The translations under genes and the position numbers were made by a program. The notes beneath the pieces were generated by a model, which worked only from the letters and a program-made list of their open reading frames with translations, searched no databases and had not been told where the DNA came from. Below, piece by piece: positions 1-7,857 of a DNA stretch of 23,415 nucleotides. This DNA is from a virus. The first letter of the stretch is position 1. Each line of letters begins with the position of its first letter. The DNA lies in IMG/VR virus record IMGVR_UViG_3300037558_003026, positions 1 to 23,415 of that record. One strand, written 5' to 3'.

Positions 1-1077
1 TCAGCCGATCTTGCAGCCCCAGAAGGACGTGTGGTCGGCGGCGAAGTAGCCGTCCGCGACCCGGAAATACCCCTGCAACTCGACGGTATCGCCCGCAGTC
101 AACGGCACCATGGTCTGCAGCCAGATCGCGGTGGCGAGCGAGACATGGGTGGCTGAGATTTCGCCGAGGGAGCCGCGGATTTCGGTCGTGCCGTTCAGCA
201 CCAGCCGCCCGCGCATGCGGGCCGTGGCGCTGGCGTTGATCTTGTAGAGCAGCGTCGCGCCAAAGAGGTAGGTGCCGTCTGCGGGGGCGACGAAGTGATT
301 GTTCGCGGCGTCGAACGCGCCCTGGTCGTTGTGGTCGGTGTTGTTGAGGCCGATCTTCGTCCAAGTCCCGACGCCGACATAGTTGTCGTAGTTGGTGTAA
401 GCCTTGAAGCGCGGCAGCCGGGGCTGGTCGACGATGCCGTTCGCGTTGTCGACGCTCAGCCCGTCGAAGAAGGTGCTGCCGTCGGCGGAGACCGCGAGCC
501 TGAAGCGGTCAGAGCCGAAGAGGCCCACCAGCGCCTTGGTCACGAAGCCGGTCTGCAGCGTTAGTCCGAGATCGTCGCCCGCGGCCTCCTTGTTCATGGT
601 GTAGAACAGATCGCCCGTGCCGCCCTCAGCCACGGTCTTCGCCGTCCAGAGCGCGGCGTTGAGTTTGGCCGAGAACGGGTTCGACGCATCCGCCGTCGTA
701 CCGACCCCGAGGAGCGCCATGTTCTGCAGCGCCGCGGGCGTAGTCCCGATCCAGCCCGCGCCGTCGTAGACCAGCAGCAGGCCCTCGTCCTCGACCCAAG
801 CCCGCCAGCCGGTCCGCGGCGGCAGTCGAAGCCAAGCGCCATCGGTCCAGAGCGCGACGTTCAAATCCCAGCCCGCCCAGTCGCCCGTCGCGCCCGAGCC
901 AACGATGTAGCGGTCGCCGTCGGCGGGACTGCCCGGCGGCGCAGTCACGCCCCGGTCGAGCACCGAGAGCTGGACGAGCCCGTCGAGAATCCGCAGCGCC
1001 TCGTTGTGGGGGACATGCTTCTGGGCCTGCGCCGCCAGGATGTAGGGCAGCAGGAGATGGGTCGTGGCGTCGGACAT
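1..1077 (-). CDS. DUF2793 protein with C1q-like C-terminal domain (putative tail-tip / receptor-binding protein)
   Basis: The protein has 358 residues. The N-terminal part (about 1-200) has the DUF2793 pattern: PYILAAQAQKHVPHNEALRI at 11-30, then PPGSPADGDRYIVG and repeated tryptophan-rich segments. This family is common at the distal end of Rhodobacteraceae phage and GTA-like tail operons. The C-terminal part (about 223-358) resembles a C1q/TNF-type jelly roll (FKAYTNYDNY, then FVAPADGTYLFGATLLY), a fold often used for receptor or glycan binding. I start it at the ATG at 1077 because the family begins MSDATTHLLLPY; longer in-frame readings run into the upstream gene. It lies 11 bases after the TIM-barrel gene and is the last late gene visible. 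The stop codon is at the very edge of the window. A receptor-binding role is inferred from position and domain type. Confidence 0.85.
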   Translation of the reverse strand: MSDATTHLLLPYILAAQAQKHVPHNEALRILDGLVQLSVLDRGVTAPPGSPADGDRYIVGSGATGDWAGWDLNVALWTDGAWLRLPPRTGWRAWVEDEGLLLVYDGAGWIGTTPAALQNMALLGVGTTADASNPFSAKLNAALWTAKTVAEGGTGDLFYTMNKEAAGDDLGLTLQTGFVTKALVGLFGSDRFRLAVSADGSTFFDGLSVDNANGIVDQPRLPRFKAYTNYDNYVGVGTWTKIGLNNTDHNDQGAFDAANNHFVAPADGTYLFGATLLYKINASATARMRGRLVLNGTTEIRGSLGEISATHVSLATAIWLQTMVPLTAGDTVELQGYFRVADGYFAADHTSFWGCKIG

Positions 1078-1088
1078 GGGAAAGGCCT

Positions 1089-4000
1089 TCAGAACAGGAG
1101 CGTGACGGTCTTGGGCGCGCCCCGCCCCACGAGGGCGGAGAGCTGGAAGATGCGGACGGTGAGGCTGTCGCCGGGGGTGAGCGGCGCACCCCAGTCGGCG
1201 GTCTGCTGGGCGGCAGCGTAGACCGCGCTGGTGGTGGCCGTGCTCAGCACGCGCTTCACCGTGTCGCCGTCGAGGATCTCGACCTCGTAGGCCTCGGTTT
1301 CCTCTGCGAGAGCCGCCTCGGCCGCGCCCCAGCTGTCGGCGGACAGCGCGCGGGACCGGCGCGTCCAGCGGATGGTCAGATCGCCGGGCGTACGCGGCGT
1401 GCGCCACGGCTGCTCGACATGGGCGACCGAGAAGGGTCGCAGACCGACGCCCTCAGGCGTGAAGGTCTGCGCCACATAGGTTTCGTCGCTGACCGGGCGG
1501 CTTGCGGGGCCAATGCGCCAGTTCCACGGGATGCCGAGATCAGCCTCGGCTATCGGCAGTGACGCAAGCGCGGTATCCAGAACCACCACCCCCGCGCCTG
1601 CGGGCGCCGGGTTGCCCATGGCGCCCTCGGTCCCGCGCTGGCCCCGCAGCAAGCGAGTCAGCCGATACCGGCCGGGCGCCAGCAGTTCCGCCGCACCCGC
1701 CTGCACGATCTCCCAGGTGCCGGGCGTGCTCTCGACGGCGAGCACATTGGCCCTGCCGAACAGCGTCAGGTCGGTGACGCTCTCCAGCGTGCCGGTGAGC
1801 AGATCGACCACCAGCGCATTGCCGAGATCGAAGCGCGAGGTGGGGCCCAGGTAGAAGTCCGAGACCAGCGTGCCGAGTTGGGCGCGACTGCCAAACGTGG
1901 TCAGCAACTCGAAGCCATCGGTCGAGGGGCTGCGGAACACCGCCATCTCGCCCGGCCACGGAACCGCGTGCGCCGCGACCATCGGCCGATGTGCGGGCTG
2001 GTCCTCGGTCAGCTGCGGCAGGTCCATCAGTACCGCATCCGGCGCGCCGAACACGACGGCCCGCGTCAGCGACGCCGCGCGGGGATCGCCGGGCGGCAGA
2101 TCGTAGGTCGCGCGGTCCTGGCGGACCGCCTCGATGCCGCGCGCCTCGGCATCGGCGATGGAGACGAACCGCAGATCGACCAGTCGCCCGTCGTGCGCGA
2201 GCCGGATCGCGTCGGCCGGGTCGAGCGCGAGCCGCGACGGCGGCAAACGGAACGCCGCCGTCTCGCGTCCCACCCACGCCTCCATCAGCGCGCGGCGGCA
2301 GCGCCGCTCGGCTTCCTCGGGCGGCACGGCCATCGGGAAGGACTCGGAGGCGATGCGCGTCGTGTCCACGGTGATGCGCCGGGCCTCGACGAGGGCCGCG
2401 TCATAATCCTCGTCGGCGCGGGCGACCTGCCACTTCAGCGCCTGCGGCAGTTCCGTCTCCTGGCCACGCGTCAGTTCCAGCACGTCGCCCTCGCGGGCGG
2501 CCACCAGGTCGTCGGCCAAGAGGGTGGCGACGGAGGCCCGGCCGCGCATTACGAAGCGGATCACGCCCTCGGTCTCCACCGCGTCGAAGCCGAAATGCCG
2601 CGACAGCGTGGTGATCGAGGCGCGCGGGCTTTCGAGCGCAGTGATCGCGTAGCCTTCCACTGCGCCCCAGAGACCGGAGACGTCGATGCGGGCTTCGGGC
2701 AGCCCGGCGCGCAGGCAGAGGTGCCGGACCAGCGCCGCCAGCGAGACCGCACCGAGGCGGCCCGTCAGCCAGTGGCCGAGCCGCCAGTTCGCGCCGTCCG
2801 TCCAGACGTCGGTCAGCGCCGGGAAGAAGGGATAGGGCCGCGCGTCCCAGGTCCAGGCGGCGCATTCGGAAACCTCGACCATCCGGCCGCCGTAGACCGA
2901 GGACACAAGGTTGTTGGCGGGGGCGCCCCACCAGAGGTAGGTAGCCTCGAGATAGGCGCGCTGAATGGCGTCATCGCGCCAGCCCCGCGAGAAATGCGGT
3001 GTGAAGCTTTCCGAGGACTTCGGGTCGAAGAAGACGTTGGGCTGGTTCGTGCCCCGGTCGATGGCCGGACATCCGAGCTCGGTGAACCAGATCGGCTTCG
3101 ATTGCGGCACCCATGCCGTTGGCGTCGCGCCCTCCACCCCACCCGGGCGGTCGTAATGCGCATTCGTCCACCAGGCGCGAAGATCCTTGTAGCGGAAGAC
3201 CCACGGCTTGCCCGCCGCGCCGTCCGCGATCGGAGTCCGGACCTGCGCCGAGCGATCGGCGGCGCTGGCGTAGAACCAGTCGAAGCCTTCGCCGCCCGCG
3301 ATGTTCGCCTGCAGGTAGGCGCGGTCGTAGATCGCGGGCCAGCCCTCCTGCGCATCGGCATGCTCGAAGCCGTCGCGCCAGTCGGAGAGCGGCATGTAGT
3401 TGTCGATCCCGACGAAATCGATCTCCGGATCGGCCCAGAGCGGGTCGAGGTGGAAGAACACGTCGCCGCTTCCGTCGCCCGGCTGGTGACCGAAGTATTC
3501 CGACCAATCGGCTGCGTAGCTGATCGCCGTTCCCTCCCCGAGAATCGCGCGCACGTCGCCCGCCAGATCGCGGAAGGCCTGCACCGCCGGATAGGTGGAC
3601 GCACCCGATCGGATCGTGGTCAGCCCGCGCATTTCCGTGCCGATCAGGAAGGCGTCGACGCCGCCCGCCGCCGCGCAGAGATGGGCGTAGTGCAGCACAA
3701 TGCGGCGCAGACCCCAGTCGTTCGCCGCGCCGGTCCAGGAGACGGTCTCGCCCGAGACGGTGAAATCGGACGGGCTGGCGCTGCCGAAGAAGGCGGCGAC
3801 CTGGCTGGCCGCCGCGGCGGTCTTGTCGGCGCTGTCGGCGCAGCCCGCGGCGGGCGAACAGGTGATCCGCCCGCGCCACGGGAATGCGGGCTGGCCCGTC
3901 TCGGCGGCGTTGTCGCTGTAGGGGTTGGGCAGCGCGTTGCCGGGCGGCACGTCCATCAGGATGAACGGATAGAAGGTCACGCGCAGGCCGCGCGCCTTCA

Positions 4001-5057
4001 TCTCCTTGATCGCCTGCACCACCGCGAAGTCGGCCGGCGTGCCACCATAAACCGGCCGGTCCTGGTCGTCGCGGCTGACGAGATGGGCGGCCGCGCGCGA
4101 GACACCGTTGACGCTCCAAGTCTGCGGGCTCGTGGTCTTCTCAGACACCTCAACGCCGGGGCGGATGGTGCACTCGCCCGCGCGCAGGTCGTTCCCGAAC
4201 CAAGCGACGACGAGGCTGACGCTCTCCACCTTAGGCGCCATCGCCTGCAGCCGGTCCAGCGCCACCACCATGTCGGCGGTGTCCGACAGCGCGTTCAGGT
4301 TCTCAGGGATCTGCGCGCCGCCGCTGCCCTTCCGGATGCCGGTCGTCGCGTAGGTGAACTCGCCCGAGGCGGGGATCATGGTGACGGCGCGGGTGAGCCC
4401 CTCGGCGGTGTCGGGATCGGCGAGCGGGCGGAAGACCTCGAAGGAGAGCTGCGGCAGGCGATTGCCGTAGTTCCCGAGCGGCAGGTCCTCGAAGACGACA
4501 TAGGCCGTGCCGCGATAGGCCGGCGTGTTCGCCGCGCCCATCTTCGCCGCAATGAACGGATCGGCCGTCTGGCTCTCGTCGCCCGGATACCACCGCCAGG
4601 TGATCCCGGCGGTGTCGAGCAGCTTGCCGTCCGCCCAGATGCGGCCGATGCCGGTGATTGGCCCCTCACAGAGCGCAACCGCGAAGCTCGCGTAGTAGAG
4701 GTATTCGGTGGTCTTGACCTTTCCGCCACCCCCGCCGCCCTTGCCGCCACCCTGCGTGGTGGTCTTCGTTTCCTCGCGGAAGTCGGTCGCCCAGATCACG
4801 TTCCCGCCCATGCGCATCCGGCCATAGACGCGTGGGATGACGGCGCCCTCGGTCGAGGACGTGATCCGGAGGCTGTCGAGCCGCGGCCCCTCGATGCGCT
4901 GTGTGGGCGCGAGCGACGACACGATCCAACTGTCGACGACCGACCCGATAGTCGAGCCGACGAAGCCGCCAATGGTCGCGGCGCTGACGCCGAGGATCGC
5001 CCCGCCGATCGAACCGCCGATGGCGGCACCGGCCGCGCCGAGAACTAGGGTGGCCAT
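1089..5057 (-). CDS. GTA TIM-barrel-like tail tip protein (RcGTA gp15 / 'megatron' type)
   Basis: This 1322-residue protein is the largest in the window and is of the GTA TIM-barrel / Phage-tail_3 family, which forms the tail-tip fibre or penetration device. The N-terminus is rich in Gly and Ala with GxxxG spacing (MATLVLGAAGAAIGGSIGG), like a membrane-active or packing helix. A glycine-rich stretch (GGGKGGGGGGK) follows near residue 100. The middle is glycoside-hydrolase-like: GTEMRG with Glu475, FVGIDNYMPLSDW, and FTELGCPAID with Glu660. These two glutamates are placed as in many TIM-barrel hydrolases, but catalysis is unproven. The C-terminal third carries the Phage-tail_3-like beta-rich region. 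It follows the NlpC/P60 gene by 9 bases and precedes the DUF2793 gene, the usual GTA gp14-gp15 order. Long open frames on the opposite strand here are composition shadows. Confidence 0.93.
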   Translation of the reverse strand: MATLVLGAAGAAIGGSIGGAILGVSAATIGGFVGSTIGSVVDSWIVSSLAPTQRIEGPRLDSLRITSSTEGAVIPRVYGRMRMGGNVIWATDFREETKTTTQGGGKGGGGGGKVKTTEYLYYASFAVALCEGPITGIGRIWADGKLLDTAGITWRWYPGDESQTADPFIAAKMGAANTPAYRGTAYVVFEDLPLGNYGNRLPQLSFEVFRPLADPDTAEGLTRAVTMIPASGEFTYATTGIRKGSGGAQIPENLNALSDTADMVVALDRLQAMAPKVESVSLVVAWFGNDLRAGECTIRPGVEVSEKTTSPQTWSVNGVSRAAAHLVSRDDQDRPVYGGTPADFAVVQAIKEMKARGLRVTFYPFILMDVPPGNALPNPYSDNAAETGQPAFPWRGRITCSPAAGCADSADKTAAAASQVAAFFGSASPSDFTVSGETVSWTGAANDWGLRRIVLHYAHLCAAAGGVDAFLIGTEMRGLTTIRSGASTYPAVQAFRDLAGDVRAILGEGTAISYAADWSEYFGHQPGDGSGDVFFHLDPLWADPEIDFVGIDNYMPLSDWRDGFEHADAQEGWPAIYDRAYLQANIAGGEGFDWFYASAADRSAQVRTPIADGAAGKPWVFRYKDLRAWWTNAHYDRPGGVEGATPTAWVPQSKPIWFTELGCPAIDRGTNQPNVFFDPKSSESFTPHFSRGWRDDAIQRAYLEATYLWWGAPANNLVSSVYGGRMVEVSECAAWTWDARPYPFFPALTDVWTDGANWRLGHWLTGRLGAVSLAALVRHLCLRAGLPEARIDVSGLWGAVEGYAITALESPRASITTLSRHFGFDAVETEGVIRFVMRGRASVATLLADDLVAAREGDVLELTRGQETELPQALKWQVARADEDYDAALVEARRITVDTTRIASESFPMAVPPEEAERRCRRALMEAWVGRETAAFRLPPSRLALDPADAIRLAHDGRLVDLRFVSIADAEARGIEAVRQDRATYDLPPGDPRAASLTRAVVFGAPDAVLMDLPQLTEDQPAHRPMVAAHAVPWPGEMAVFRSPSTDGFELLTTFGSRAQLGTLVSDFYLGPTSRFDLGNALVVDLLTGTLESVTDLTLFGRANVLAVESTPGTWEIVQAGAAELLAPGRYRLTRLLRGQRGTEGAMGNPAPAGAGVVVLDTALASLPIAEADLGIPWNWRIGPASRPVSDETYVAQTFTPEGVGLRPFSVAHVEQPWRTPRTPGDLTIRWTRRSRALSADSWGAAEAALAEETEAYEVEILDGDTVKRVLSTATTSAVYAAAQQTADWGAPLTPGDSLTVRIFQLSALVGRGAPKTVTLLF

Positions 5058-5066
5058 GTCGGGGTC

Positions 5067-5501
5067 TCAGCGTTGCGGGAACAGGAAGGCGAAGGCGATG
5101 CGTCGCCGCCAGGACTGCGTGAGCGATTCCTCGATCACGCCCAGCCGCTCGTAGGCGTGGAGGAAGCTGTTGGGCGTGGTGACGATCCCCACATGCTTGG
5201 CGATGGCGCGCGGCTTCATCCGGAAGAGGACGAGCGCGCCGGGCCCGACCTCGGCGGGCGGCACCTCGATCATCATCCGGCGCGCGCCTTCCGCCAGCAC
5301 CTCGCGCGGACCCGTCTCGCCCCAGTCGCGGCTATAAGGCGGGATCGGGAATGGCTCGGGGCCGACGACCTCGCGCCACACGCCGCGTGCCAGCCCGAGG
5401 CAGTCACAACCGACACCGCGTAGGCTCGTCTGGTCGTGGTAGGGCGTCCCGAGCCACCCGCGCGCCGCAACGATGACCCGCTCCGGATCCGCGGGCGTCA
5501 C
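5067..5501 (-). CDS. NlpC/P60-family tail peptidase (GTA gp14-like)
   Basis: This 144-residue protein is a cysteine peptidase of the NlpC/P60 type found at phage tail tips, where it cleaves peptidoglycan cross-peptides during DNA entry. The fold-defining residues are visible: Cys34 in GCDCLGLARG, His103 in AKHVGIV and His115 in FLHAYERL, in the family's usual C-H-H order. The N-terminus AARGWLGTPYHDQTSLRGVGCDC matches the family start. The gene overlaps the DUF2163 stop by four bases (ATGA at 5501-5498), so it is probably translated by reinitiation. It lacks a signal peptide, as expected for a virion component. Length and neighbours agree with RcGTA gp14. Confidence 0.93.
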   Translation of the reverse strand: MTPADPERVIVAARGWLGTPYHDQTSLRGVGCDCLGLARGVWREVVGPEPFPIPPYSRDWGETGPREVLAEGARRMMIEVPPAEVGPGALVLFRMKPRAIAKHVGIVTTPNSFLHAYERLGVIEESLTQSWRRRIAFAFLFPQR

Positions 5502-6382
5502 AGCACGCCTCCGTCGTGGCCGCCGTCCTTCGTCGCGTAGCGCAGGATCGTGTCCTGGCCGGGGATGTGCGGGAAACCGCGGAAGTTGGCGGTGTTGGCG
5601 AACTTGGCGCCGCAGGTCTCAATCCGCTTGTCGCAGCCGGCGCGGATGGTGAAACCGTCGCCCTCGGCAATGGCGCGCACCGGCGCTTCGAGCAGGGTCA
5701 GGATCGCGATGCCGTCGGTCACGTCGTGGCCCAGCACTTCCGCGCGACGCCCGGCGTTCGCACCGCTGGACCACTCGATGGTGCCGAAGTTGAACCAGCC
5801 GGAGGTGAAGCCGCTGAGCCCCGAGGCGGTGAAGGCCCGATCCCGCAGCAGGTCGATCACGGCGCCCGCACCCTTGAAAGCGGGATCCTCGAGATCGACG
5901 CCGCAGCGCGCGTCACCTAGCACGGCATCGCAGGTCGCCTGGAAGGTCCGCCCGACCGTCTGACCGAGCACATGCGCGAGCGAACGCACCTCGGCGACGA
6001 AAGCCAAGCGCCCGCGCCGGATCTGGCCGATGGCGCCGCGCCGCATCAGCAGCCGCTGGCCCGTATCGGCCCAGTTCACGCGCCATACCTCGACCTCGGC
6101 GTTGTCCCAGCGGCCGTCGAGGATGTCGGTCTCGGTGATCCGGTCCGAGGTCAGCACGCCCTCGGCGTCCTGCGCATCGACCGACAGGTCCGAGCCCGAG
6201 CGGACCTCGGAGGCCGTGAGTCCGCTCTCTGGCTCGAAGTCCGTGCCATCGAAGCTCAGCGTCCGGTCGTGGTCGGTGAAGCCGAAGGTGACGCAGTCGG
6301 CGCGCGTGATCCGCCAGGACCAGGCGAGCGTCGTCGTGCCCTCGTCGAGATGGGCCTGCAGGGCGGGAGCGAGGGTCTTCAT
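5498..6382 (-). CDS. DUF2163 tail hub protein (GTA gp13-like)
   Basis: This 294-residue protein is of the DUF2163 / phage_BR0599 family, the tail hub that joins the tail tube to the tip fibre. The DUF2163 part includes LAWSWRITRADCVTFGFTDHD near the start and a C-terminal FRGFPHIPGQD motif typical of the family. Four cysteines stand out: Cys151 and Cys160 (TCDAVLGDARCGVD), and Cys250 and Cys257 (AGCDKRIETCGAKF). Related tail-tip hub proteins, such as lambda gpL, bind an iron-sulfur cluster, so these four may do so; this is inference. The start overlaps the stop of the spanin-like lipoprotein gene by four bases (6379-6382), and its own stop overlaps the peptidase start. The lysis cassette separates it from its usual upstream partner DUF2460. 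Confidence 0.92.
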   Translation of the reverse strand: MKTLAPALQAHLDEGTTTLAWSWRITRADCVTFGFTDHDRTLSFDGTDFEPESGLTASEVRSGSDLSVDAQDAEGVLTSDRITETDILDGRWDNAEVEVWRVNWADTGQRLLMRRGAIGQIRRGRLAFVAEVRSLAHVLGQTVGRTFQATCDAVLGDARCGVDLEDPAFKGAGAVIDLLRDRAFTASGLSGFTSGWFNFGTIEWSSGANAGRRAEVLGHDVTDGIAILTLLEAPVRAIAEGDGFTIRAGCDKRIETCGAKFANTANFRGFPHIPGQDTILRYATKDGGHDGGVL

Positions 6383-6621
6383 CGGCAGGTTCCCGTCATC
6401 CGGTCATCGAGATCGGCGATCCAGTCCGCCCAGTCCGGCGGAACCTCCGCGACGGTCTCGGCAGCCGGCCGGGCGAGCCTCGCCTCGGCATAGGAGGCAC
6501 AGCCCGCGTCACCAGTTCCCATCGTTGCGGCGCAGCCGGTCAGCAGGATCGCCAGCGCCGCGGCCATCGCGAACCGCGTCGCGCCCGCGTTCGACGCGCT
6601 TGCTCTTGTCTTCCATCGCAT
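6379..6621 (-). CDS. Rz1-like outer-membrane spanin lipoprotein
   Basis: This is an 80-residue predicted lipoprotein. After a basic N-terminus and a hydrophobic stretch (MAAALAILLTGC) it has a lipobox LTGC with Cys30 as the predicted lipidated residue. That leaves a mature part of about 51 residues with two further cysteines (Cys41, Cys79), which could form disulfides as o-spanins do. I chose the ATG at 6621 because GGGAGG lies nine bases upstream. Its first 113 bases lie inside the Rz-like gene in another frame, the nested arrangement known for Rz/Rz1, and its stop overlaps the DUF2163 start by four bases. No similarity to a named Rz1 can be claimed by eye; the call rests on the lipobox, size and nesting. 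Confidence 0.72.
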   Translation of the reverse strand: MRWKTRASASNAGATRFAMAAALAILLTGCAATMGTGDAGCASYAEARLARPAAETVAEVPPDWADWIADLDDRMTGTCR

Positions 6622-6739
6622 CGCGTTCGGCCTCCCGTTTGCCTTCGCGCTCCCCTTCCGCACGCCCCCAGACCCGGCCGAGGACGACACCTCCGACCGC
6701 GCCCAGAGCCGCGACCAGCCAGATCAGGAACTCAGCCAT
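6509..6739 (-). CDS. Rz-like inner-membrane spanin
   Basis: This 76-residue protein has one N-terminal membrane segment (MAEFLIWLVAALGAVGGVVL). A strongly charged, probably coiled-coil stretch follows (GRAEGEREGKREAERDAMED) and ends DGNW. That is the topology of an i-spanin: an inner-membrane anchor with a periplasmic coiled coil that meets the lipoprotein partner and fuses the two membranes in the last step of lysis. A GGGGAG motif lies just upstream of the ATG at 6739. The start overlaps the preceding 33-residue gene by eight bases, and the downstream half contains the start of the Rz1-like gene in a different frame. It is shorter than lambda Rz (153 residues). The function is inferred from topology and nesting. 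Confidence 0.7.
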   Translation of the reverse strand: MAEFLIWLVAALGAVGGVVLGRVWGRAEGEREGKREAERDAMEDKSKRVERGRDAVRDGRGAGDPADRLRRNDGNW

Positions 6740-6833
6740 CGTCCCGCTCCCCGTGCGCGGCGGCGACGCAGAGGGCGACGACGAAGACGCCGAGGAAGCC
6801 GCCCAGGACCAGACCTGCGAGGAACTCAAGCAT
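6732..6833 (-). CDS. 33-residue membrane microprotein, DUF3789-like
   Basis: This is a very short gene encoding MLEFLAGLVLGGFLGVFVVA followed by LCVAAAHGERDDG. It is a single membrane helix with glycines and a short charged tail. The size, the 'FLxGxxxGxxxGVFxxALCxAA' pattern and the charged end resemble the DUF3789 family of tiny phage membrane proteins. The ATG at 6833 overlaps the stop of the upstream membrane-protein gene by eight bases (ATGCTTGA). Its own stop overlaps the start of the Rz-like gene by eight bases (ATGGCTGA). This double overlap is the main reason to accept it as real rather than chance. A role in lysis timing is possible but not shown. Confidence 0.68.
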   Translation of the reverse strand: MLEFLAGLVLGGFLGVFVVALCVAAAHGERDDG

Positions 6834-7056
6834 CGCCGCGGAACCCGCGCTCGATCCGGTCGCGCAGGCCGATCAGGCCAAGCCCGAGGAACATGAGGCC
6901 AGCGGGAGAGGCGTCGCCGCTGCCGGCAAGGAGAGCAACGAGCCGGGACAGTTCGGCGAACGGGCCGGTAGCAGGCAGCGCCAGGGAAGCGATGCCGGTG
7001 AGCATGGCGAGCAGTCCCGCCCACCAGGTGAGCGAGTTGGGGCGAACGTACCGCAT
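6826..7056 (-). CDS. Small two-helix membrane protein, possible holin or antiholin
   Basis: This 76-residue protein has two hydrophobic segments: LTWWAGLLAMLTGIASLALP near the N-terminus and SPAGLMFLGLGLIGL near the C-terminus. They flank a small linker and are followed by a basic/acidic tail (RDRIERGFRGDA). It lies directly after the lysozyme gene (five bases between) and overlaps the next microprotein gene by eight bases. Its size, topology and place suit a class II holin, an antiholin or an accessory lysis membrane protein. I do not recognise a named family. Because a better holin candidate lies upstream of the lysozyme (7850-8200), the holin assignment is uncertain. Confidence 0.75.
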   Translation of the reverse strand: MRYVRPNSLTWWAGLLAMLTGIASLALPATGPFAELSRLVALLAGSGDASPAGLMFLGLGLIGLRDRIERGFRGDA

Positions 7057-7061
7057 GGGGA

Positions 7062-7721
7062 TCAGGCCCTCCGGATCAGGGTGGAGAAGAAAGCGGCCAG
7101 CCGCGCGAGCCAGCCGGTGGGCGCGACGGGTTCAGGATCGCGGACCGGCGGCCGCGGCGCCGGGCCCCGCCGCAGCAGGGCCAAAGCCTCGTCCTCGGTC
7201 AGACGACGGATCGGCCGCGAAAAGTCCACGCGGCCCGTGCGGTCCACAGACCAGACCGGGATCGTACCGCCGGGATAGCGGCCATGCCGGAACAGGTCGC
7301 GCTCCGCCTCGCGGCGCGGGATGATGGACGCCGGTCGCCGCCAGTTCAGAAACGCGTCGGCGGCTGCAACGCGATTGCCGGCATTGAGGTGCCGGGTCAG
7401 CGCAGCCTTGGCGATGCCGCCGGTGTTGTAGTGGAAGCTGACCAGCGCATCGAACTCGTGCGGCGCCAGCGGCACCTTCACGGCGCGCAGGACGGCGGCC
7501 TCGTAGCGCGCAAGATCGGCGCGGAAGACCCGGAAGGCTTCTCGGATCCCGGCGTCGAGATCGGCGGGCATGCCGCGCGGCATGGTGGCGGGATCGGGCG
7601 GCCCAGCGGCGGCGGTGTGGCCGATGCCGAAGGTCCAGACCTGTTTCACATCGAGATAGGGTCCGGGCACGATTCCTTCGTGCCGGACGAGGGCCAAAAG
7701 GCCCCGGTCGGTCATGTGCAT
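7062..7721 (-). CDS. T4-type lysozyme endolysin (GH24 muramidase)
   Basis: This 219-residue protein is a glycoside hydrolase that cuts the glycan strands of peptidoglycan at lysis. The GH24 catalytic spacing E-X8-D-X5-T is present as Glu15 (VRHEG), Asp24 (YLDVK) and Thr30 (VWTFGIGHT). The conserved ALVSFHYNTGG helix motif lies near residues 90-100. The C-terminus is extended beyond the domain by a proline-rich linker (APRPPVRDPEPVAP) and a hydrophobic/basic amphipathic end (GWLARLAAFFSTLIRRA) that could bind membrane. There is no N-terminal signal or SAR helix, so release should need a holin. I start it at the ATG at 7721, six bases after GAGGT; a second ATG lies two codons in. Confidence 0.93.
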   Translation of the reverse strand: MHMTDRGLLALVRHEGIVPGPYLDVKQVWTFGIGHTAAAGPPDPATMPRGMPADLDAGIREAFRVFRADLARYEAAVLRAVKVPLAPHEFDALVSFHYNTGGIAKAALTRHLNAGNRVAAADAFLNWRRPASIIPRREAERDLFRHGRYPGGTIPVWSVDRTGRVDFSRPIRRLTEDEALALLRRGPAPRPPVRDPEPVAPTGWLARLAAFFSTLIRRA

Positions 7722-7725
7722 GGGA

Positions 7726-7857
7726 TTACCTCAGAAGCGAGAGGATCAGGATCAGTGCCGCGATGGCGAGACCGATGCGCAGGCGATGGGTAAAGGCCTG
7801 CCGGGGGTCGGCCGGGTCGCAGCGGAGGGAGCGCGCGAGGCGGAGAAGGTCATTCAT
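7726..7857 (-). CDS. 43-residue single-pass membrane protein in lysis cassette
   Basis: The protein runs MNDLLRLARSLRCDPADPRQ, then AFTHRLRIGLAIAALILILSLLR. It has a charged N-terminal half and one C-terminal membrane helix ending almost at the stop. The ATG at 7857 overlaps the stop of the holin-like gene by eight bases (ATGAATGA), and its TAA lies just ahead of the lysozyme Shine-Dalgarno sequence. A longer in-frame reading from 7920 starts inside the holin gene and is unlikely. Small one-helix proteins in this position may tune holin function, but I recognise no family. Confidence 0.7.
   Translation of the reverse strand: MNDLLRLARSLRCDPADPRQAFTHRLRIGLAIAALILILSLLR

Noticed and set aside
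1878-5048. A 1056-codon open frame on the plus strand opposite the TIM-barrel gene
   Set aside because: It mirrors the minus-strand gene, is dominated by Arg, Gly, Ala, Val and Asp as expected from reading G+C-rich codons backwards, and shows no domain or ribosome site.
6509-7024. A 171-residue minus-strand protein covering the Rz-like region
   Set aside because: The upstream half is out-of-frame reading of the 6826-7056 membrane protein. The real start is the ATG at 6739, with GGGGAG ahead of it and a membrane helix right after.
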